Shown: one piece after another, positions 36,858 to 44,190 of the stretch
Layout: each line of letters opens with the position of its first letter
Numbering within the stretch: the first letter of the stretch is position 1
From: Fidelibacterota bacterium SCGC AAA160-B08
Lineage (GTDB): Bacteria; Fidelibacterota; Marinisomatia; Marinisomatales; Marinisomataceae
Assembly (NCBI GenBank): GCA_000402755.1
Contig: AQSD01000003.1
Span: 1-64,000 of the forward strand
Direction of reading: 5' to 3'
Length of the DNA: 64,000 nt
The notes under the pieces: generated by a model
Told to the model about the DNA's origin: nothing
Databases searched by the model: none
What the model saw: only the letters and a program-made list of their open reading frames with translations
Translations under genes and position numbers: made by a program

Positions 36858-37952
36858 ATGAAAAAAATTGACTATTATATTCTTAGAGAATTTTCGATCA
36901 CATTTTTATTTGTATCTCTATTCTTTACGCTAATATCACTCATTGTTGATATTTTTGAAAACTTAAATAAGTTTATCGACAACGATGTGACTAACGCTAT
37001 TTTGATTGAATACTATATCGCCGCTATCCCTTCTATGATTAGCGTTACTATCCCTGTCACATGTCTAGTAGCATCTGTATTTACTTATGGTATGATGGTA
37101 CAAAAAAAAGAATGGTTAGTATTTAAGTCGTCTGGATTAAGTCTCTATCGATTATCAATGCCTGTACTAGTTTTAGGATTACTACTAAGTATTGGATCTT
37201 TTTTCTTTGACAATACTGTTGTTATAAAGAATAATAAGGTACAAAATGAATTAAAGAAAAATTATTTACAAAAAAATAAGAGTGCTCGTAAAGATAAATC
37301 GGTATTTGAAAATATATATTTTCAAAAGAATCAAAGTGAGCTCATTGCAATCGATAAATATAATAGTATGAATCAGGTCATAGTAAACTTAAATCTTATT
37401 GAGCTCAATGATGGAAAGATGAGAAAAAGAATTGATGCAAAGAAAGGTGTTTGGAATGGAGAAGAATCAAAATGGGAATTAAGAAATTTTTCTATTAGAG
37501 AATTTGATAATACTGGATATGAAACTATCCTCGCAAGATCCAATGAAGATTCTTTATTGAGTTTAAATTTTTCTCCTGAAGATATCACGCAAACAAGTGG
37601 GTCATCAGAAGAGCGATCTTATAATGAGCTTAAGAGTCAAATTGTAACATTAAGAAGTAATGGTGTAAATACATTAAAATGGGAAGTTGATTTACATTAT
37701 AAGCTTGCATACTCATTTATTAGCCTTATTGTAATCTTTTGTGGTATACCTTTATCCGTATTTAGATCTAATACAACATTAGCATTTGGTGGTGGACTAA
37801 GCTTAGCGACAATATTTGCTTATGTAATTATTTTAAAATTTGGCCAATCTCTTGGTTATGCTGGAGTACTTTCACCGTTTTTAGGTGCATGGTTATCGAA
37901 TATAATCTTTGTAAGTATTGGGCTATACTTAATGATTAATGCAAGAAAATAG
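36858..37952 (+). CDS. LptF/LptG-family lipopolysaccharide export permease
   Basis: A 364-residue YjgP/YjgQ-type permease with an N-terminal pair of transmembrane helices (YILREFSITFLFVSLFFTL), two more around 60-120, a periplasmic beta-jellyroll domain (about 130-265) and two C-terminal helices. It forms part of the LptB2FG ABC exporter pulling LPS to the outer membrane. A second family member is not in the window. Only 22 bases separate its ATG from the divergent AGCS start. The next gene begins just after its stop. Confidence 0.88.
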   Translation: MKKIDYYILREFSITFLFVSLFFTLISLIVDIFENLNKFIDNDVTNAILIEYYIAAIPSMISVTIPVTCLVASVFTYGMMVQKKEWLVFKSSGLSLYRLSMPVLVLGLLLSIGSFFFDNTVVIKNNKVQNELKKNYLQKNKSARKDKSVFENIYFQKNQSELIAIDKYNSMNQVIVNLNLIELNDGKMRKRIDAKKGVWNGEESKWELRNFSIREFDNTGYETILARSNEDSLLSLNFSPEDITQTSGSSEERSYNELKSQIVTLRSNGVNTLKWEVDLHYKLAYSFISLIVIFCGIPLSVFRSNTTLAFGGGLSLATIFAYVIILKFGQSLGYAGVLSPFLGAWLSNIIFVSIGLYLMINARK

Positions 37953-37956
37953 GTTG

Positions 37957-38832
37957 ATGAACAAATTAAACAATCCTTACGCTACAGCACTTGATGGATT
38001 AATATTAAACGATCCTGTATCTGCTTTTTTTGATTTCTGTCGTGAGCGAGAAAAAATTCGGTTAGCAAGAGAGAGAGGTGATCCATTTCCATGGACAAAT
38101 GATCCTATTTTTCAACAAGCTCGCTTCTTAAATGTCTTTCGAGAAGATGATCGTGGCAGCAAAGCCATTCTATCTTTTGCTAAAGACTTAGAAAAAGATT
38201 TACCTATGTTAATTCATGCTTTATTTTTTGCTCGCTGGTGTAACAAGCAAGAAACTTTAGATGAACTGTCTTCAGATATATTACTACAACCAGAAAAATT
38301 GCTTAAAAAACTAAAATCCTTCGATCCTTGGTGCAACCTTCCTGCCTATCCTGTTGAGCCGATATATTGGCAAGGAACACAGCATTCACGATTAAATGCA
38401 GCCACAACATTATTTGGAAATATTAAAGAATCACTAACTAAAATTATTATAGAAGCTCAAGGAGATGTAATTAAGGCTACCAATGCAATCAATGTTCATT
38501 TCAAAATGCAAAATGACTTTCCTATTTTTATGGCTGTTATTGATTTGGCTTGGTTTAGACCAGATATTATCTATCCAACAAGCCATGTTCCAACAGGTAT
38601 TGGCGCAGTTACCTATCTAGACCGATTGCAAAAATATCTTGGATTAAAAAATCATCAAGCAACATGCGAAAAAATGATTGCATTGCAAAAAGAATACTGG
38701 CCAGATGCCAAACGATCATTTCAGCCTATTGATATTGAATATCTATCCTGCGAATGCAGAAAATATTATAGTTATGTTAATGGAACAAAATTATTTGAAG
38801 GAAAAAATGTCTTTCAACCCATTAACTTGTGA
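37957..38832 (+). CDS. HMUDK-helical-domain-like protein, putative DNA base hypermodification factor
   Basis: A 291-residue soluble protein from the ATG at 37957, four bases after lptG ends; an in-frame ATG at 37939 overlaps lptG. Residues 24-70 hold the pattern FFDFCREREKIR, PFPWTNDPI, RFLNVFREDDR, and the C-terminal half has VIDLAW and PTGIGAVTYLDRL. I recognise this as the alpha-helical, glycosylase-like domain of 5-hmdU DNA kinases and of the related thymine pyrophosphorylases in phage base hypermodification. The P-loop kinase domain of phage 5-hmdU kinases is missing, and no DNA modification gene is recognised nearby; only the APH-fold kinase converging on it is a possible partner. G+C (sampled lines 32-43%) is above most of the window. 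Family call is from memory of motifs; activity is inference. Confidence 0.55.
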   Translation: MNKLNNPYATALDGLILNDPVSAFFDFCREREKIRLARERGDPFPWTNDPIFQQARFLNVFREDDRGSKAILSFAKDLEKDLPMLIHALFFARWCNKQETLDELSSDILLQPEKLLKKLKSFDPWCNLPAYPVEPIYWQGTQHSRLNAATTLFGNIKESLTKIIIEAQGDVIKATNAINVHFKMQNDFPIFMAVIDLAWFRPDIIYPTSHVPTGIGAVTYLDRLQKYLGLKNHQATCEKMIALQKEYWPDAKRSFQPIDIEYLSCECRKYYSYVNGTKLFEGKNVFQPINL

Positions 38833-39793
38833 TAAAAATAGCGTCAAAAAAATGAGTTTTTGATATTTCACCGATCGCCTTTGCAATCTGCATCATTTGT
38901 AAATGATGACTTGCTCTGTCTTTGTTGGGTTCTTCTATATTGTATTTGTTGAAACGCCAATATGATGTCGCCACTGCCGCATATCGCACAAACAACTGCA
39001 AGTTTTCTTTTTCTATCTTTGTTAACGGCCTGACTTCCTCATAACCACTAACCAAGGCGCGTGCCTTATCCAGATCTACCGTAATATCGTTTACGCAAGT
39101 ACCCAGTATACCCATCCCTAATTCAAAGATCAGATAATAATGACAGGCTTCTTCAAAATCGATAATAGCTTTGAATTCTCCCGGCATACTTGACAATGAA
39201 TTAAATAACAAATTATCATAAAACAAATCTCCGTGAATCAAACCGCGGGGTAAATTCTTCGCGATATTCTGCTCCAGATAGTCAATTTCTTTAGCCATCC
39301 AGTATTCATATTTAGTATCAATATTCAAACCCATAATCCTTGAAAAGAATTGGCGTCCATAAGGATGGTTTGTCGACAAATAATCTGGTGGAGGTATCTC
39401 ATTCAATCGAGCGGCTTGTCTGCCGACTTGAGATAACATGGTTTCATCCAGTTCCTCAATAACCTGACCTTCAATATAGTCTTTAAGCATCACTGGTTTG
39501 ACCCTATCGGCCGTAGCAAAGGTAGTTATGATCTTACTGTTTACTGGTGATATCAGACGATTACAAGGCACATTGTGCGCTTCAAGAAATAACAGCAACT
39601 GGCCCATTTTAAATACTTCGTCAAATTCTTTGTCATCGCAAACCGTTAACACATAACTGGCTTGTTGGGTTTTCAATATATAGCTGGAATTACCATTGCC
39701 ACCATCAAGCGATGAAAATTCTATGATTTTCAAATCATAATTTTCAGCCAGCAAGTGGATGTCTTGTTCATTTAGTTGTGTGTATGTTGCCAT
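38822..39793 (-). CDS. APH-fold small-molecule kinase (homoserine kinase II / SrkA-like)
   Basis: A 323-residue aminoglycoside-phosphotransferase-fold kinase. The N-lobe begins YTQLNEQDIHLLAENYDL, the glycine loop is GGNGNSSYIL; the catalytic loop is HGDLFYDN at 187-194, and the metal motif is IDFE at 211-214. The N-terminal layout resembles ThrB-type homoserine kinases, but the substrate is unknown; the glycine loop differs from the usual GIENTNY. Sampled lines have about 42-45% G+C against about 28-30% around, with less A/T-biased codons, so it was probably acquired recently. It overlaps the 3' end of the hypermodification-like gene by 11 bases. Confidence 0.75.
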   Translation of the reverse strand: MATYTQLNEQDIHLLAENYDLKIIEFSSLDGGNGNSSYILKTQQASYVLTVCDDKEFDEVFKMGQLLLFLEAHNVPCNRLISPVNSKIITTFATADRVKPVMLKDYIEGQVIEELDETMLSQVGRQAARLNEIPPPDYLSTNHPYGRQFFSRIMGLNIDTKYEYWMAKEIDYLEQNIAKNLPRGLIHGDLFYDNLLFNSLSSMPGEFKAIIDFEEACHYYLIFELGMGILGTCVNDITVDLDKARALVSGYEEVRPLTKIEKENLQLFVRYAAVATSYWRFNKYNIEEPNKDRASHHLQMMQIAKAIGEISKTHFFDAIFITS

Positions 39794-39837
39794 AGTTACT
39801 TGTTAAGAAAAAAAATAACCTTGATCAAGCTGAAAAA

Positions 39838-41448
39838 CTATCTTGATGTTATATCGATTACAGTTTTTGGACCTGCATTGAGAACGTCAGAGTCTGAAAT
39901 ATCAAATTTTATAAAATTCTTATTAAACAAATTAGTAAGCATATTACCCGTTTTATAATATTCTTCTAAATTATTCCAACCTTTATGAGGAACTAAAAAA
40001 TCATTGTCTAGCCCTTCAAGATCTAAAGGGATATCAAGATTGAAGAATTTGTCTTTTACTGAATTGGTAAAATCTAACTTACCATTTGTAATTAAATCGA
40101 TGATATGCTTTGTAAGCTTGAGATCAATTCTTTTGGAACCTAAGGTTGCACTAGATCCAGACCAACCGGTATTAACTAAGTATATTGGAACATCATGCTT
40201 TGCTAGTTTTTCTTGTAACAACTTTGCATAGACTAATGGACGTAGTGTTAAAAATGGCCCACCATAGCATGGAGAGAATGCTGCTATATGGTCAACTATT
40301 CCTGTTTCAGTTCCTGCCATTTTAGCGGTATATCCACTGATAAAATGATACATTGCTTGATCTGCATTAAGCTTAGCAACTGGTGGCATAATACCATAAG
40401 CATCACATGTTAAGAATATCACTGCATTAGGATGGGGTCCTGCACTAGGTAACCCTTTAGAACCTAAAGAGTTTTCAATAAAATGAATTGGATAGCATAT
40501 TCTTGAATTCTCACTTTTAGCATTATCGCTAAAATCTACTTCTTTTGTTTCTAGATCATAAACAACATTTTCTAGAAGTGTACCATGTTGAATAGCATTA
40601 TAAATTTCTGGCTCTTTATCTTTATTTAGATCAATTGCTTTTGCATAGCAACCGCCTTCAAAATTAAAAATTCCATTATCAGACCATCCATGTTCATCAT
40701 CTCCAATTAGTGGTCGATTAGCATTAGTACTCAACGTAGTCTTTCCCGTACCAGACAATCCAAAAAATAATGTTGATTCACTTAAATCTTTTGAAACATT
40801 TGCAGAACAGTGCATTGATAACACATTTTTAAGTGGCAAATAATAATGCATAACAGAGAAGATGCCTTTTTTCATTTCTCCAGCATATTCTGTTCCACCA
40901 ATAATTGCAATTTTCTTTTTCAGATTAAATACAATAAAGTTTTCTGAGTTCAGTCCATACTCTTTCCAATCCTGTTCTTTAACATCATAAGCATTGATGA
41001 TGGTAAAATCAGGAAGGAAACTTTCTAATTCTTCTTTTTTAGGCCTAATAAACATATTATTTACAAACAAAGATTGCCACGCTTTCTTGGTTATCATTCT
41101 AACATTAAGACTACTGTCTTTATCGTCACCAGCAAATCCATCAAATACATAAAAATCATTATCTAGTTCATCATATGTTGCAATAACCTTATTTAGTAAG
41201 TGTTCAAAGTTTTGTTCTGAAATTTTTTGATTAACATTGCCCCACCAAATATTTTCAGATGAACCTTCTTCATCTACAATAAACTTATCATTTGGAATTC
41301 TTCCAGAAAATTCACCGGTATCTACCATCAATGAGCCATTTAAACCAATTACTCCCTCTTTTAGAGCAATAGAGTCTTCAATAAGATGATCGGCGCTAGA
41401 ATTACGTTTATACTTACTGTTATGGATATTTAAATAATCTAGATTCAT
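39838..41448 (-). CDS. pckA: Phosphoenolpyruvate carboxykinase (ATP)
   Basis: A 536-residue enzyme converting oxaloacetate to PEP with ATP, the first step of gluconeogenesis from TCA intermediates. The kinase loop is FFGLSGTGKTTLS, followed by DDEHGW; the substrate site includes SGRIPNDKF and GGTEYAGEMKKG. Normal length. Its start overlaps the xer stop, placing it last in the ileS-to-pckA run; a separate promoter inside xer cannot be excluded. Confidence 0.96.
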   Translation of the reverse strand: MNLDYLNIHNSKYKRNSSADHLIEDSIALKEGVIGLNGSLMVDTGEFSGRIPNDKFIVDEEGSSENIWWGNVNQKISEQNFEHLLNKVIATYDELDNDFYVFDGFAGDDKDSSLNVRMITKKAWQSLFVNNMFIRPKKEELESFLPDFTIINAYDVKEQDWKEYGLNSENFIVFNLKKKIAIIGGTEYAGEMKKGIFSVMHYYLPLKNVLSMHCSANVSKDLSESTLFFGLSGTGKTTLSTNANRPLIGDDEHGWSDNGIFNFEGGCYAKAIDLNKDKEPEIYNAIQHGTLLENVVYDLETKEVDFSDNAKSENSRICYPIHFIENSLGSKGLPSAGPHPNAVIFLTCDAYGIMPPVAKLNADQAMYHFISGYTAKMAGTETGIVDHIAAFSPCYGGPFLTLRPLVYAKLLQEKLAKHDVPIYLVNTGWSGSSATLGSKRIDLKLTKHIIDLITNGKLDFTNSVKDKFFNLDIPLDLEGLDNDFLVPHKGWNNLEEYYKTGNMLTNLFNKNFIKFDISDSDVLNAGPKTVIDITSR

Positions 41449-42362
41449 TTTTCTCCTCTTGGATGAGATTTTTTAATAGTCGCCTGCAATTTTCCAAGAC
41501 TAACATGCGTATAAATTTGAGTAGATGCTAGGTTTTCATGTCCCAACAAAGACTTGATAGCGCTAAGTCCAACACCGCTATTTAAAAGATGCGTAGCAAA
41601 AGAATGCCTCAAAGCATGAGGACCATATGAATTTAAGGTTAAAGTTTTTAAATTTTTCATCACTAAATATTGAATGTTATATCTTGATAAATTTTTGTTA
41701 TTTTCATCGACGAATAAATTATTATTGAAGTTTGTCTTTATCAAAGGATATTTTTCTAAAATTGTTAAATATCTAATGATTAGATTTTTTGTATCTCCAT
41801 CAAAGTTTGCCAATCTTTCCTTACTGCCCTTACCTATTACTTTAATTGTCTTTTGAGAAAAATTGATATCTTTTAATTTGATTGACTTGAGCTCTTGTAA
41901 TCTTAGTCCAGATGTAAAAAATAACATTATTAAAGACTGATTCCTCAATTTGATGATGTCAGATATTTTGTTATCACTATTAATTTTATCTAAAACTTGT
42001 AAAATTTGATCCATTGACAAAAAAGTAGGGATTGATTTCTTGTACTTTGGAGAAGGGTAAGATTTTACTTCATTCAATACAATATCATCTATTACTCCTT
42101 CTGCATGCAAAAATTTATAGAAGGTTCTAAGCGCAGAAAGTACTCTAGAAAAAGAACGAGGACCCATCGAGTTAGTGACACTTGCTTGAAAATCAAAAAT
42201 CAGCTCTTTGTCTATCCTTAAATAATTTATTTTTTCTTTTTTTATAAAGAGAAAGTATCTAGTGATATCTCTATTATAATTAATGATAGTTTGCTCAGAA
42301 TATCCTCTTTCAAGCTCTAAAAATAAAAGAAATTCTTTGTGATGATCTTCAAATCTCATCAT
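41445..42362 (-). CDS. Tyrosine recombinase, XerC/XerD type
   Basis: A 305-residue site-specific recombinase: N-terminal SAM-like core-binding domain (about 5-90) and catalytic domain (about 110-300). All catalytic residues are present: R154, K177 (GKGSKE), H249 and R252 (HALRHSFA), H275 (GHENL) and Y284 (TQIYTHVS). Size, motifs and the housekeeping setting support a Xer that resolves chromosome dimers at dif rather than an integrase. No dif-like site was found. I cannot separate XerC from XerD. The start overlaps rluD (ATG at 42362 or 42359). Confidence 0.85.
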   Translation of the reverse strand: MMRFEDHHKEFLLFLELERGYSEQTIINYNRDITRYFLFIKKEKINYLRIDKELIFDFQASVTNSMGPRSFSRVLSALRTFYKFLHAEGVIDDIVLNEVKSYPSPKYKKSIPTFLSMDQILQVLDKINSDNKISDIIKLRNQSLIMLFFTSGLRLQELKSIKLKDINFSQKTIKVIGKGSKERLANFDGDTKNLIIRYLTILEKYPLIKTNFNNNLFVDENNKNLSRYNIQYLVMKNLKTLTLNSYGPHALRHSFATHLLNSGVGLSAIKSLLGHENLASTQIYTHVSLGKLQATIKKSHPRGEK

Positions 42363-43317
42363 TTAAAATTGCATTATAGATAATATTAAAATCTTTATTT
42401 GGCTCTGCAGAAAACTTTACTCTTTCTAGTGTTGAAGGGTGTTCAAATTCTATTGAGTGTGCATGTAAGCAATGGCCTTGAACTAATGAAAAATAATCAT
42501 CTAATTTGGTTTTAGTCTCCTTCATAAACTCTTTAGATTTTTTAATTCCACCGCCATATAGCTCATCTCCAAAGATAGGAAATCCAGATTCTTTGCAGTG
42601 CACTCTAATTTGATGAGTTCGTCCTGTTTTTGGAAAAAAACGTACTGCAGACAAGTATTCTCCAGATTTGATTAATTCAAAACGAGATAAAGCTTTTTTT
42701 CCAGTATCTGACGATTCAAATTGGATAGGATTTCTTTTATTTCGATTTAAAATATTGTCAATTACCCCAGACTTCTCTTTCCACTGACTCCATGTTAATG
42801 CTATATATTCTTTTTGAATAGTTCGAGCTTTAAACTGATCAGCGATCTTCCAATGAGAGTAATCATTTAGGGGAATAATCATTATGCCGGTTGTGTTCTT
42901 GTCTAGTCTGTGCACAATGCCAGGTCTTGATGGGTCTATTGCATCTTCTAATTCTTTTTTAAATCGATGCAGAAGGATATTCACTAATGTCTTATCATAA
43001 TTTCCTGGAGCTGGGTGCACTATAACCCCCCTAGGCTTGTTGACAATAGCAAAATCTTTATCTTCATACAAAATATCTAATGGATGATCCCAACTTTCTA
43101 GCATAAATTTTTTTTGATTTTCTTTTTTTGAAGTATCAATATCTATTTGATCGCTATAGCTTAATCTGAAATTTTTTTTAACTATTTTTTGATTGACTAG
43201 AATGGATCCATTAGAAATCATCTTTTGGATATTAGTTCTTGAGAATTGAACTAATCTTTTAGATAAAAAACTATCGAGCCTTTTTAGCTCATCGGATAAA
43301 GAGACAGATATTTTCAT
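42349..43317 (-). CDS. rluD: 23S rRNA pseudouridine synthase, RluD family
   Basis: A 322-residue pseudouridine synthase with an N-terminal S4 RNA-binding domain (about 12-70) and a catalytic domain with HRLDKNTTG (catalytic Asp), VIVHPAPGN and GRTHQIRVH. RluD modifies helix 69 of 23S rRNA (1911/1915/1917). lspA directly upstream and rluD downstream is a common pairing, which supports RluD over RluC. Confidence 0.88.
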   Translation of the reverse strand: MKISVSLSDELKRLDSFLSKRLVQFSRTNIQKMISNGSILVNQKIVKKNFRLSYSDQIDIDTSKKENQKKFMLESWDHPLDILYEDKDFAIVNKPRGVIVHPAPGNYDKTLVNILLHRFKKELEDAIDPSRPGIVHRLDKNTTGIMIIPLNDYSHWKIADQFKARTIQKEYIALTWSQWKEKSGVIDNILNRNKRNPIQFESSDTGKKALSRFELIKSGEYLSAVRFFPKTGRTHQIRVHCKESGFPIFGDELYGGGIKKSKEFMKETKTKLDDYFSLVQGHCLHAHSIEFEHPSTLERVKFSAEPNKDFNIIYNAILNDEI

Positions 43318-43324
43318 AATATAT

Positions 43325-43771
43325 TTACTTCTTAATGATTATAGAACTATACAACAAGAATAACAATCCTATTGTTACAGACGAATCTGCAACATTGAAG
43401 ATATACCAATGAGCTCCATTAATATGAAAATCTATAAAATCAACTACATAGCCACGAAATATTCTATCTAAAATATTTCCTATAGCTCCCCCTATGATAA
43501 GCAATAAGGCAATCTGAGATGCACTATCTTCAAACTCTTTATTTTTAAGAAGAGATATCAAATAAAAAGTTATCAATATCGGAAATACAATGAAGAAGAT
43601 TTTTCCTCCAGGAAAATTAATTCCAAATGCAATTCCCTCATTTCTTATATATGTAAAATCTAACAAAGAAGGAATTACTACAAATGAATCGTATAGATTC
43701 ATTTTAGTGTGAACTAATATTTTGGATAATTGATCAATTAAAACAATAAAAAAAGGTAAAAAAAAATTCAT
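43325..43771 (-). CDS. lspA: Lipoprotein signal peptidase LspA
   Basis: A 148-residue four-helix aspartyl protease that cleaves prolipoprotein signal peptides. Conserved parts: IDQLSKILV near the N-terminus, RNEGIAFGI, the first catalytic Asp in GNILDRIFRGYVVDF, and the second in FNVADSSVTIG. Its substrates would include the lipobox protein at 57547-58572. It overlaps the DksA/TraR gene by 4 bases. Confidence 0.93.
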   Translation of the reverse strand: MNFFLPFFIVLIDQLSKILVHTKMNLYDSFVVIPSLLDFTYIRNEGIAFGINFPGGKIFFIVFPILITFYLISLLKNKEFEDSASQIALLLIIGGAIGNILDRIFRGYVVDFIDFHINGAHWYIFNVADSSVTIGLLFLLYSSIIIKK

Positions 43772-44178
43772 ACTAAATTTAATTTCTTCTTCTGCTTGCA
43801 GAAAACACCTTTTGTTGCGTTTGGAACCTCTAATAATCTTTCCTTTGCAATTAAAGGAGTGTTAGGACATTCACATTTTCTAGGATCACTTTGAGAGACT
43901 TGGCATATACCGTACGTACCATCTTTAATTCTTTGTAATGCTTTTTTTAAATTAACAATATAGTCTGATTCGCGGGACATTAGTAAGAAGCTCTTTTCTA
44001 CCTCATGCGCTTCAGTTCCTTCGTTATGATCTTCTGTATTATTCTCTAAAAAAACAGAGCTTTTACTGGATGATGTAGAGCGAACAGCATGAATATTTTC
44101 ACTGATATCACCCATCTTATCGTTTATATTTTTTTCAAATTTTGCTAGTTCTGATTTTGAATATTTTGTTTTGGCCAA
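43768..44178 (-). CDS. DksA/TraR-family protein with unusual cysteine spacing
   Basis: A 136-residue protein: charged N-terminal coiled-coil part (about 1-85) and a C-terminal zinc-finger-like region (YGICQVSQSD, then LIAKERLLEVPNA). The family entry pattern (RIKDGTYGIC) is clear. The four cysteines are C92, C102, C104 and C127, not the classic C-x2-C-x17-C-x2-C, so zinc binding may differ. DksA-type proteins bind the RNA polymerase secondary channel. Such a gene directly between ileS and lspA is common. Confidence 0.8.
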   Translation of the reverse strand: MAKTKYSKSELAKFEKNINDKMGDISENIHAVRSTSSSKSSVFLENNTEDHNEGTEAHEVEKSFLLMSRESDYIVNLKKALQRIKDGTYGICQVSQSDPRKCECPNTPLIAKERLLEVPNATKGVFCKQKKKLNLV

Positions 44179-44190
44179 TTGAATTCCTCT

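Noticed and set aside
36854..36859. Perfect TATAAT as -10 element for lptG
   Set aside because: Its last three bases overlap the lptG ATG, so transcription would start inside the coding sequence.
37939..37956. Earlier ATG at 37939 as start of the hypermodification-like gene
   Set aside because: It would overlap lptG by 14 bases and add six residues with no likeness; the ATG at 37957 follows the lptG stop closely with a TAGG element just before.
41445..42362. Integrase of a mobile element
   Set aside because: All features fit a housekeeping Xer recombinase: size, motifs, coupling to rluD and pckA, and no attachment repeats or cargo genes around it.
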